The notes: generated by a model from the letters alone, not told the origin. Shown: positions 1 to 6,480, counted from the first letter of the stretch. The stretch: DNA of 6,559 bases from Sulfurovum sp. (GCA_026984165.1 JALSSQ010000325.1:1-6559); one strand, 5' to 3'. Numbers and translations are program-made.

Positions 1-11
1 ATAATTTTAGT

Positions 12-30
12 AGTGAATAAATGTGAATAA
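12..30 (-). promoter_or_regulatory. Tandem pair of DnaA boxes
   Basis: Read on the - strand, 22-30 is TTATTCACA, a perfect Campylobacterota-type DnaA box, and 12-20 is TTATTCACT, with one mismatch. The two are in the same orientation and spaced 10 bp apart, which is one helical turn and suits cooperative DnaA binding. Immediately downstream on the same strand, towards position 1, come CTACTA triplets and AT-rich DNA. Confidence 0.7.
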
Positions 31-82
31 AAATAATAAAAAATTGTTCCATTTAACAACAATAATTCGGGTACTAAAGTAG

Positions 83-91
83 TTTTTCACA
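83..91 (+). promoter_or_regulatory. DnaA box next to the trio tract
   Basis: The 9-mer TTTTTCACA differs from TTATTCACA at one position and keeps the TTCAC core. It points towards the CTA-repeat tract that begins 13 bp downstream, as expected for the box that loads DnaA onto the unwinding element. It also overlaps the best -35 candidate for dnaN. Confidence 0.55.
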
Positions 92-114
92 ATTTCATGT
101 CATACTACTACTAT
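86..114 (+). promoter_or_regulatory. Candidate dnaN promoter inside the origin
   Basis: TTCACA (86-91, 5 of 6 to TTGACA) and TACTAT (109-114, 4 of 6 to TATAAT) are separated by exactly 17 bp, and dnaN starts about 32 bp downstream of the -10. The -35 lies within the DnaA box at 83-91, so DnaA binding could repress or tune dnaN transcription. The region is so AT-rich that other -10-like hexamers exist, such as TATTAT at 122-127. Confidence 0.35.
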
Positions 115-120
115 TTACTA
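105..120 (+). other. DnaA-trio-like unwinding element
   Basis: Three uninterrupted CTA triplets (105-113) are followed by TTT and another CTA (118-120), then by AT-only DNA to about 136. The pattern resembles the Bacillus DnaA-trio tract, where DnaA assembles on one strand during origin melting. The placement just downstream of a DnaA box supports the call. The function is inferred from the pattern. Confidence 0.6.
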
Positions 121-145
121 ATATTATTAAAAATAAGGAAAGACA

Positions 146-1213
146 ATGAAGATAAGAGCAAGCAAGCAAATTATAGAATCTATACTCATTAATTTACAAC
201 CTTTTTTAGAAAAAAAAGATGCCAGTCAAATTACTTCACATATACTTTTTAATACTCAAAATGATAAATGTATTGTAAAAGCTACAGATTCTGAAATAGG
301 TCTTCAAATTATCACTGATAATATAGCCATAGAAGCAGAAGGTTCATTTACTGCAAATGGTAAAAAACTTTTAGATATTGTACGTATTTTAAAAGATGAT
401 GAAATTATTTTAGAAATATTAGACAATACTTTAATTATCAAACAAAAAAACTCTAAATTCAAACTCCCAACTTTTGATCCAAATGCCTATCCTCACTTTC
501 CTACCATAGAAGATAAAGGTAAAATATCATTAGATTCTCTTTCTCTTATTCAAAACCTTAAAAAAATATCTCCTGCTATTGATACCAATAATCCAAAATT
601 TGAACTTAATGGTGCATTGATTAACATTACAAATAATTCTACAGATTTAGTAGGAACAGATACAAGAAGATTGGCTATAGCAACTATTCCTGGTGAAAAC
701 AGTGAAACACTTTCTATCATAGTACCTAAAAAAGCTATTTTGGAAATACAAAAACTTTTTCTAGATCAAATAGATATTTATTTTGATGAAACCAATCTTA
801 TTATTGCTAATGAAAATTATTTTTTCTATACAAGACTTATCAATGGAAAATTTCCTGATTACCAACGTATTATTCCAACAAGTACCAAACATCAAATCGT
901 ATTACCTAAAAAAGAGATGATAGATGCCATTAAAATGATTACCACGATTTCTCAAGAGATTAAAATGGTTTTACTTTCAGATACAATTATATTTGAATCT
1001 CTTTCAGCAGATAATGTTGAAGCAAAAACAGAAATAGAAATAAATACAGGATTAGAAGATAAATTTGAACTTTCATTTAATTCTAAATATATTTTAGATT
1101 TTATTTCTCAAATAAATAAAAATGACTTTACTATAGAATTTAATGAACCTTCTTTACCATTTATTGTAAAAGATGATAATTTTATAACAATCATTATGCC
1201 AATTGTTGCATAA
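146..1213 (+). CDS. dnaN: DNA polymerase III subunit beta (sliding clamp)
   Basis: The product is the ring-shaped homodimeric clamp that tethers the replicative polymerase and other DNA enzymes to DNA. At 355 residues it is close to the usual 365 or so, with three similar clamp domains at roughly 1-118, 125-240 and 245-355. The N-terminal stretch with EKKDASQITSHILF is typical of Campylobacterota DnaN. The TDTRRLA motif around residues 171-177 corresponds to the TDGHRLA segment that lines the client-peptide pocket, and the protein ends in the usual hydrophobic MP-containing tail (IIMPIVA). The ATG follows an AAGGA ribosome site (135-139) at good spacing. It is the most AT-rich gene here, with heavy use of A/T-ending codons. 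In most Campylobacterota gyrB comes next, but here pyrG follows after 19 bp. Confidence 0.96.
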   Translation: MKIRASKQIIESILINLQPFLEKKDASQITSHILFNTQNDKCIVKATDSEIGLQIITDNIAIEAEGSFTANGKKLLDIVRILKDDEIILEILDNTLIIKQKNSKFKLPTFDPNAYPHFPTIEDKGKISLDSLSLIQNLKKISPAIDTNNPKFELNGALINITNNSTDLVGTDTRRLAIATIPGENSETLSIIVPKKAILEIQKLFLDQIDIYFDETNLIIANENYFFYTRLINGKFPDYQRIIPTSTKHQIVLPKKEMIDAIKMITTISQEIKMVLLSDTIIFESLSADNVEAKTEIEINTGLEDKFELSFNSKYILDFISQINKNDFTIEFNEPSLPFIVKDDNFITIIMPIVA

Positions 1214-1232
1214 GTAAAGGAAAAAGTGCACT

Positions 1233-2873
1233 ATGAGTGAAAATAAAACAAAATATATTTTTGTTACAGGTGGAGTACTCTCTTCATTGGGAAAAGGTAT
1301 TACTGCTGCGAGTATTGGAACACTGTTAAAACATACAGGACAACGTGTAGGTGTTTTAAAACTTGATCCTTATATCAATGTTGATCCAGGTACGATGTCA
1401 CCATTAGAACACGGAGAAGTATTTGTCACCAAAGATGGAGCTGAAACTGATCTTGATTTGGGACATTATGAAAGATTTTTAGATACCTCTCTTACACAAA
1501 ATAATAACTTTACAACAGGACTTGTCTATAAAACAGTAATAGAAAATGAACGTAAAGGTAAATATCTTGGAAAAACCATTCAAGTTGTACCTCATATTGT
1601 CAATGAAATTAAAGAACGTATTTTTCGTGCAGGTGAGGGTAAAGATATTCTTATTGTAGAACTTGGTGGAACAACAGGAGATATAGAAGGACTTCCTTTT
1701 CTTGAAACTATTAGACAAATTAAACATGAATTGGGTCGTTCAAATGTGATGAACATTCATGTAACGCTTTTACCTTATATCAAAGCCGCAGGTGAAGTAA
1801 AAACTAAACCTACACAACACTCCGTAAAAGAGCTTAGACGTATAGGTATCGCACCGCATATGCTCGTACTTCGTGCAGAAGTACCTGTGACCAATGATAT
1901 TAAACGTAAGATTGCTTATGCTTGTGATGTAGAAGAAGATTCTGTTATCGTGGCAGAAGATGCTTCTACTATTTATAAAGTGCCACTTAACTTTTTGGCA
2001 CAAGATATCTTAGCACCTATTTGTAAACAGTTGGAACTTGACAACTGTGTACCAAAAATGGATGAATGGTCCAATCTTGTTCATAAAATTATTATGCCAG
2101 CGGAGGAGATGAAGATCGCTTTTGTGGGTAAATATTTGGATTTAAAAGAGTCATACAAATCACTTACTGAAGCACTTATACACTGTGGTGCACATCTAGA
2201 TACACGTGTCAATATCAAATGGGTTGATGCTGAAAAAGTAGAAGATGATGGAAGTGATAAATATCTCAATGACTGTGATGGTATTTTGGTAGCAGGTGGT
2301 TTTGGCGAGCGTGGTATAGAAGGAAAAATTTCTGCTATTCAATATGCCAGAGAAAAGAAAATCCCTTTCCTTGGGATCTGTCTTGGTATGCAGCTTGCTA
2401 TGGTAGAATTTGCCAGAAATGTATTGGGACTTGAAGATGCAAATTCAGTAGAATTTGACAAAGAGACCTCTGCACCTATTGTCTATCTTATCGATGAATT
2501 TATCGATGCAGCCGGTGCAAAGCAGATACGTACAGCAACTACCGCGATGGGCGGAACACTAAGACTTGGTGAGTATGAGTGTGAAACAAAAGAAGATTCT
2601 AATCTTAGAGCAGCCTATGATGCACCTATTATTTTTGAACGTCATAGACATCGCTATGAAGCCAACCCAGCATATAGAGAAGCTTTTGAAGCCAATGGTA
2701 TGGAAATTACAGGTGAATCTCATGGACTTATAGAAGCGGTAGAAGTCAAGAATCATCCTTGGTTCTTGGGGGTACAGTTTCACCCAGAGTTTACCTCAAG
2801 GCTACAAAATGCAAACCCTGCGATATTGGCATTTGTAGATGCTGCACAACAACATAAAAATATACAAAGCTAA
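1233..2873 (+). CDS. pyrG: CTP synthase (glutamine-hydrolysing)
   Basis: This cytosolic enzyme converts UTP to CTP using ATP and ammonia from glutamine, the last step of pyrimidine nucleotide synthesis. The 546 residues match the family (545 in E. coli). The N-terminal amidoligase domain (about 1-270) has the P-loop-like SSLGKGITAAS (residues 17-27) and the DPYINVDPGTM segment. The C-terminal class I glutamine amidotransferase domain (about 290-546) has the oxyanion loop GGFGERG, the nucleophile Cys383 in GICLGMQ, and the His517/Glu519 pair in HPEF. All catalytic residues are present. An AAAGG ribosome site lies at 1216-1220, a little far from the ATG. The stop codon overlaps the recJ start (TAATG), implying coupled translation. 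Small open frames on the - strand inside this gene are not credible genes. Confidence 0.98.
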   Translation: MSENKTKYIFVTGGVLSSLGKGITAASIGTLLKHTGQRVGVLKLDPYINVDPGTMSPLEHGEVFVTKDGAETDLDLGHYERFLDTSLTQNNNFTTGLVYKTVIENERKGKYLGKTIQVVPHIVNEIKERIFRAGEGKDILIVELGGTTGDIEGLPFLETIRQIKHELGRSNVMNIHVTLLPYIKAAGEVKTKPTQHSVKELRRIGIAPHMLVLRAEVPVTNDIKRKIAYACDVEEDSVIVAEDASTIYKVPLNFLAQDILAPICKQLELDNCVPKMDEWSNLVHKIIMPAEEMKIAFVGKYLDLKESYKSLTEALIHCGAHLDTRVNIKWVDAEKVEDDGSDKYLNDCDGILVAGGFGERGIEGKISAIQYAREKKIPFLGICLGMQLAMVEFARNVLGLEDANSVEFDKETSAPIVYLIDEFIDAAGAKQIRTATTAMGGTLRLGEYECETKEDSNLRAAYDAPIIFERHRHRYEANPAYREAFEANGMEITGESHGLIEAVEVKNHPWFLGVQFHPEFTSRLQNANPAILAFVDAAQQHKNIQS

Positions 2874-4456
2874 TGGCTAAAAAATTAACGCTTCAAGCGT
2901 TAGATACACTACTTCAAAATCGTTTTGAAGAGGGATTTCTCTCTTTAAAAGACCTTCCTAATCCTTCTACATTTAAAGATATGGACAGAGCTACCAAGAG
3001 GATAGTACATGCCATAAAAAATAGAGAAAAAATAACCATCATCGGTGACTATGATGTAGATGGTGTGACCTCTACGACACTCATGAAACTTTTTTTTGAA
3101 GAGATAGAGTATCCCATAGAGTGGATTATCCCTAATCGTTTTAGAGATGGTTATGGACTCTCTGCAAACATTATACCACGCATAGTAGGCACAGACTTAG
3201 CCATAACAGTGGACAATGGTATCTCAGCTGTCTATGCAGCGAAACTTTGTAAAGATGAAGGTATTGATCTTATTATTACAGACCATCATCTACTGGCACC
3301 TGAAGTACCTGAATGTTATGCCATCATAGACCAAAAACAAGAAGAGTGTACTTTCCCCTATTCTGATGTCTGTGGAGCACAGATAGCATGGTATCTTATC
3401 GCGTCACTTAAAAATGCACTAGATGTAAAGATAGATATGATCTCTTACATGGAGCTTACTGCCATTGCCATTATCGCAGATATGATGCCCCTACAACACA
3501 TCAACAGAGTCATGGTAAACGCAGGGATACAAGCACTCAATAAAAGCACACGTCCTGCTATCAAAGCCTTTTTGGAACATGCACAAAAAGAGGCGTTAAA
3601 TGCAGAGGATATAGGCTTTTTTTTAGCACCGTTGCTTAACAGTGCAGGGCGTATGGAAGATGCAAGCTTTGCTGTAGAGTTTTTAACCTCTGCAAACATT
3701 TATGATGCCAGAGTGAGATTAGAAAGACTTATAGGCTTTAACACCCTTAGAAAAGCCACAGAACAAGAACTCACCTCAAAAGCATTGGCACAGGTAAATC
3801 CAAATGATGATGTGATAGTCGTAGAGGGTAAAGGCTGGCATGAAGGTGTAGTAGGCATCGTAGCTGCCAGAGTAGCACGACAGCATGAAAAACCATGTAT
3901 TGTACTTAGCAACAATGGTGAAGGTTTACTCAAAGGAAGTGGACGAAGCTTTGGAGCGTGTGATCTTTTTGCCATCACAAACAGCTGTCGAGAGCATTTA
4001 GAGAAGTTTGGAGGACATCAAGCAGCTATTGGACTTAGTTTACATGAAAACAGTGTAGAGGCCTTTAGGGAACAACTTCAAATCAATTATACCAAAGGCA
4101 ACTATACCAAAGCATTGGTTGACCCAGACATTGTAGGAGAACTACACTTCAAAGATATCTCTTTTGACCTCACCAAACTCCTAAAACAATACGAACCCTA
4201 CGGACAAGGTAACCCCACTCCAAAGTTCATCTCTAAAAATGTAGAACTCTTGCAAGCCGACACCATGGGTAAAGAGGGTGAACATTTACGTTTCTCTTTT
4301 GCACAAGAGGGCATAGTGATGGCAGGTGTGCAATTTAAGACACGTGAAGTGTATGAGGTAGGTTCTGTAGTAGATGTAGTCTACACGGTGAACGAAAATC
4401 ATTTTAGAGGGAATGTTACTTTGCAGTTAATGGTGGAGAAGGTGATAATTCATTAA
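2873..4456 (+). CDS. recJ: Single-stranded-DNA-specific exonuclease RecJ
   Basis: RecJ degrades single-stranded DNA 5' to 3' in recombination and mismatch or base-excision repair, using two metal ions. The DHH phosphoesterase domain shows motif I DYDVDG (Asp59, Asp61, Asp63), motif II VDNG (Asp114), motif III DHH (137-139) and motif IV ADMMPL (Asp203). The DHHA1 domain has GSGRS followed by FGGHQAA (Gly380, Gly381, His382). A C-terminal OB-like domain (about 415-527) carries EPYGQGNPTP. At 527 residues it is somewhat shorter than the 575 or so of E. coli but has all core motifs. The ATG overlaps the pyrG stop and has no clear ribosome site of its own, so it is probably translated by re-initiation. 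The pyrG-recJ pairing also occurs in Helicobacter and Campylobacter. A decayed copy of its 3' end lies at 5920-5965. Confidence 0.96.
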   Translation: MAKKLTLQALDTLLQNRFEEGFLSLKDLPNPSTFKDMDRATKRIVHAIKNREKITIIGDYDVDGVTSTTLMKLFFEEIEYPIEWIIPNRFRDGYGLSANIIPRIVGTDLAITVDNGISAVYAAKLCKDEGIDLIITDHHLLAPEVPECYAIIDQKQEECTFPYSDVCGAQIAWYLIASLKNALDVKIDMISYMELTAIAIIADMMPLQHINRVMVNAGIQALNKSTRPAIKAFLEHAQKEALNAEDIGFFLAPLLNSAGRMEDASFAVEFLTSANIYDARVRLERLIGFNTLRKATEQELTSKALAQVNPNDDVIVVEGKGWHEGVVGIVAARVARQHEKPCIVLSNNGEGLLKGSGRSFGACDLFAITNSCREHLEKFGGHQAAIGLSLHENSVEAFREQLQINYTKGNYTKALVDPDIVGELHFKDISFDLTKLLKQYEPYGQGNPTPKFISKNVELLQADTMGKEGEHLRFSFAQEGIVMAGVQFKTREVYEVGSVVDVVYTVNENHFRGNVTLQLMVEKVIIH

Positions 4457-4468
4457 TTAATATATGTA

Positions 4469-4497
4469 TTGCATTACATAAAATATTAAGATATAAT
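4469..4497 (+). promoter_or_regulatory. Likely promoter of the ATPase gene
   Basis: A perfect TATAAT (-10) sits at 4492-4497, with TTGCAT (a weak -35, 3 of 6) at 4469-4474 and a 17-bp spacer. The ATG lies 28 bp beyond the -10, preceded by AAAGG at 4515-4519. In this phylum -35 boxes are often poorly conserved, so the -10 is the main evidence. It suggests the ATPase gene is transcribed separately from the pyrG-recJ operon. No terminator hairpin is visible between recJ and this point. Confidence 0.5.
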
Positions 4498-4525
4498 TGT
4501 AATATAAAACATATAAAGGTATCTT

Positions 4526-5761
4526 ATGTTAGACACGCTATTCATAAAAAGTCAGCAATTCATTAAAAATAACAATCTCACATACCAAAGATATTTCATC
4601 CAAAATGAAGCGCTTGAACATAGACTGTCCATCATACGTGGTGCAAGAGGCATAGGAAAGACCACTAGCATAGCACAGTATATGAGCCACTATGCAGAGC
4701 ATGAAGCACTCTATATATCGCTTGATGACATTGTCAATGCCAAGCAGAGTATCTACACGATAGCTGAAGCGTTTGAATTACAGGGTGGACGACTGCTTTG
4801 TTTTGATGAAATACATAAATATGACAACTGGTCACAAGAACTTAAAAACATTTATGACAGTTTTCCTTCACTTAAAGTCATCGCCTCGGGAAGTTCTGCA
4901 CTAGAGATACACAAAGGTTCACATGATTTAAGTCGAAGAGCTATCGTCTATACGATGGTAGGTATGAGCTTTAGAGAATTCTTAGAACTTCATCATGGCT
5001 ATAGTTTTGATACCCATGATTTAGAAGATATCATACATCATCATACTAAAATAGCAGAAAATATTGTCTTTGAACTGCAAAAGAAAAATCATAAAATCAT
5101 TGCACTTTTTCGAGATTATCTAAAGTTTGGTTACTACCCTTACTATGTGGGACTACCAAATGAGATGCTTTTTTTCCAAACACTCAAACAAAATATCAAT
5201 GTCACCATAGAGAGTGACTTGCTCAATATCTATCCTTCTCTCAACGGCAGAAGTATCAAAAAAATAAAGCTTCTACTTGCAGTCATCATGCAAAATGTTC
5301 CTTTTACGCCTACTATGTCATCACTCAAAAAGAGTGTAGATATTAAAGACGATAGAACCATAAAAGAGTATTTGTCTCATTTGGATGATGCAGGACTTAT
5401 CAAGCTACTGATGAAGTCTTCGCTTTCCATGAAAAATATAGACAAACCAGAAAAAATTTACCTTGCCAATACCAATCTCATGTATACAAGCTCTCCAGAT
5501 ATCGGTAACGTAAGAGAAAGCTTTTTTATGAACCAACTTTCTAATTATTATACTGTCAATAGTCCTTTAGAGATGAAAGGCATTTATGCTGCAACCAAAG
5601 GAGACTTTTATTTAGAAGAGAAATATACGGTGGAAGTAGGTGGTAAAAACAAATCATTTAATCAAATCAAAGATATACCCAACTCATTTTTGGCGTGTGA
5701 CGAAGTAGAAGTAGGGCATGGTGCTAAAATACCGCTTTGGTTGTTTGGGTTTTTGTATTAG
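4526..5761 (+). CDS. AAA family ATPase with C-terminal DUF4143 domain
   Basis: This 411-residue protein has the layout of the widespread AAA_14/DUF4143 ATPases, often described as archaeal-type ATPases in bacteria, whose cellular role is not settled. The ATPase part shows Walker A GARGIGKT (39-46), Walker B LLCFDEIHK (Asp94, Glu95) and a sensor-like IASGSSA (119-125). A linker with FRDYLKFGYYPYYV leads to the C-terminal domain, which has a nuclease-like fold signature: Glu331 in VRESF, Asp360 in GDF, and EVGGK (Glu370, Lys374). The lysine is displaced from the classic ExK spacing, so nuclease activity is uncertain. The end, PLWLFGFLY, is typical, so the gene is complete. Such genes are patchily distributed and often found in accessory regions. 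Here the gene lies between recJ and a relic of the recJ 3' end, suggesting it is acquired cargo. Confidence 0.88.
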   Translation: MLDTLFIKSQQFIKNNNLTYQRYFIQNEALEHRLSIIRGARGIGKTTSIAQYMSHYAEHEALYISLDDIVNAKQSIYTIAEAFELQGGRLLCFDEIHKYDNWSQELKNIYDSFPSLKVIASGSSALEIHKGSHDLSRRAIVYTMVGMSFREFLELHHGYSFDTHDLEDIIHHHTKIAENIVFELQKKNHKIIALFRDYLKFGYYPYYVGLPNEMLFFQTLKQNINVTIESDLLNIYPSLNGRSIKKIKLLLAVIMQNVPFTPTMSSLKKSVDIKDDRTIKEYLSHLDDAGLIKLLMKSSLSMKNIDKPEKIYLANTNLMYTSSPDIGNVRESFFMNQLSNYYTVNSPLEMKGIYAATKGDFYLEEKYTVEVGGKNKSFNQIKDIPNSFLACDEVEVGHGAKIPLWLFGFLY

Positions 5762-5807
5762 GTATAGAGGCGTATTTTCAGAGGCTGATCTTTTTGCAAA
5801 GAAAGTT

Positions 5808-5857
5808 GTAGGGGGCGATGCCCAACGGAAATGCCCTTGGGGTATGCCATCGCACCG
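5808..5857. repeat. GC-rich REP-like palindromic element
   Basis: This GC-rich island in AT-rich surroundings begins with GTAG (5808-5811). An outer stem pairs GCGATG (5815-5820) with CATCGC (5848-5853), extended by GG/CC after one mismatch. An inner stem pairs CCCAA (5821-5825) with TTGGG (5837-5841) around an 11-nt loop. The same stretch reads as three imperfect 13-bp units with the pattern GGnnATGCC (starting at 5814, 5827 and 5840). A GTAG foot before an imperfect palindrome is characteristic of REP elements moved by RAYT transposases. No T-run follows on either strand, so it is not a standard terminator. Whether it recurs in the genome cannot be seen here. Confidence 0.5.
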
Positions 5858-5866
5858 ATTAATATT

Positions 5867-5969
5867 GAAGAAAAAATTGCGTTGTAATTGTCATCTGAGA
5901 TTTATATTCTATTCTGTAGGGTGAATGAGAATGATTTTAGTGGGTAAGTTTCTTTGTGGAGAAGGATAG
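5867..5969 (+). pseudogene. Decayed second copy of the recJ 3' end
   Basis: Positions 5920-5956 match recJ 4387-4423 at 30 of 37 bases without gaps. After skipping 10 bases of recJ (4424-4433), TGGAGAAGG (5957-5965) matches exactly. In translation the relic reads RVNENDFSG, then a stop, then VSL, against TVNENHFRGNVTL in RecJ. Upstream, SEIYILF aligns with SVVDVVY, so homology probably extends to about 5885 and perhaps to 5867, but it is weaker there. In-frame stops at 5885 and 5942 and the deletion show it is dead. The divergence suggests an older or foreign recJ allele rather than a fresh duplication. It lies in the same orientation, about 1.5 kb downstream of the live recJ terminus, with the ATPase gene between. 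Confidence 0.7.
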
Positions 5970-5984
5970 TTTTAAGATGCTATT

Positions 5985-6182
5985 TTAAAAAGATTTTTCA
6001 TGTTTTGCTAAATAGTGAAATAATTCTTCTTCTTTTTTATTGAATATAGAGACAGAATTTAACCTAAGTGTAGCTTTTTTATTTATTGCATTTATTTTTT
6101 TTACCATGGAATTGACTTTAATTTCTGGAGTATTATTTTCATTTATGAAATCAAATAAATTTTTTTCTTTAGTTTTATACAT
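5985..6182 (-). CDS. Small hypothetical protein, 65 residues
   Basis: The product is not recognised. It is a short, lysine- and asparagine-rich soluble protein with no membrane segment or signal peptide; the C-terminal half (KKEEELFHYLAKHEKSF) looks helical. The ATG at 6182 is preceded by a strong AGGAGA ribosome site (6190-6195 on the - strand) with 7-nt spacing, and it overlaps the end of the upstream deaminase fragment by 8 bases. This is a classic coupled arrangement and argues that the gene is real. It was probably the downstream partner in a two-gene unit with the deaminase, and may be poorly expressed now that the deaminase is truncated. It converges on the recJ relic. Its function cannot be inferred from sequence alone. 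Confidence 0.6.
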   Translation of the reverse strand: MYKTKEKNLFDFINENNTPEIKVNSMVKKINAINKKATLRLNSVSIFNKKEEELFHYLAKHEKSF

Positions 6183-6480
6183 TTTTAGGTCTCCTCTTTT
6201 CTAATATACCACTTTCATCTATTACCTTAATTGCTTGATTCTCTAGCATAGGTAAAGCCTGCAATGATACTCTCTTTTTTGGAAGAGCAGTTTCTATTTT
6301 TCTATCTAGTAGTATACCATTTTTTGACTTTCTATCAAATTTCATAGAGAAAAATTCTAAATATCTTCTTGGTGCTACACCATCATATGCTAAAATTCTT
6401 ACTTTATCTTGATTATTTTCATCTTCGGTTAATGCATCTCCATGAAGTTCCATTCCTAAACTTTTTTTATAAGGTGTCAA
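6175..6480 (-). pseudogene. C-terminal remnant of a dCTP deaminase-like anti-phage protein
   Basis: The 101 residues resemble the C-terminal part of cytidine/deoxycytidylate deaminase family proteins that include the anti-phage dCTP deaminases, which deplete dCTP during phage infection. Recognisable elements in order are PYKKSLGMELHGDAL (family pattern EPYxKSxxxxxHxDxI), KVRILAYDGVAPRRYLEFFSMK, a basic RKxKNG stretch and an LQALPMLE segment. The zinc-binding HAE and PCxxC motifs and the N-terminal kinase-like domain of full members, which run to several hundred residues, should lie upstream but are absent. The open frame starts only at a TTG (6480), two codons after an in-frame TGA, and homology begins at the Pro-Tyr codons (6474), where the expected Glu is replaced. 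The gene therefore looks cut off at about 6474, probably by an insertion. The assignment rests on remembered family motifs. Confidence 0.65.

Larger units (their letters stand above)
1..130. other. oriC: Probable chromosomal replication origin (dnaA-dnaN spacer)
   Basis: This non-coding, very AT-rich stretch directly precedes dnaN. It contains two DnaA-box-like 9-mers on the - strand (12-20 and 22-30), one on the + strand (83-91), an AT-only-like segment at about 31-62, and a CTA-repeat tract at 105-120 followed by more AT-rich DNA. In Campylobacterota an origin commonly lies between dnaA and dnaN, with boxes sharing a TTCAC core. The arrangement of box, short spacer, CTA triplets and AT-rich DNA matches the DnaA-trio unwinding module described in Bacillus. 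dnaA is not visible, so the upstream neighbour is inferred. The true origin may extend left of the window. Confidence 0.7.

Noticed and set aside
44..59. TTGTT/AACAA inverted repeat as a dnaA terminator
   Set aside because: It has only five pairs, all but one A-T, and no following T-run. Such a stem is expected by chance in this composition.
1479..2783. Several short - strand open frames inside pyrG
   Set aside because: They lie antisense to a complete, strongly conserved gene. Their translations are rich in Cys, Phe and Asn with no family resemblance, as expected of antisense frames.
3445..3978. Two - strand open frames of 84 and 92 codons inside recJ
   Set aside because: They are antisense to the RecJ DHH and DHHA1 regions, have low-complexity Ser/Ala/Leu composition and show no recognisable motif.
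5808..5857. Rho-independent terminator after the ATPase gene
   Set aside because: The hairpin is strong, but there is no T-run after it on either strand and the stem is interrupted by a bulge. A REP-like repeat fits better.
5718..5924. A + strand open frame of 68 codons overlapping the ATPase 3' end
   Set aside because: It starts inside the ATPase gene in another frame and runs through the palindrome and the recJ relic. Those structures explain the sequence better, and no ribosome site precedes it.
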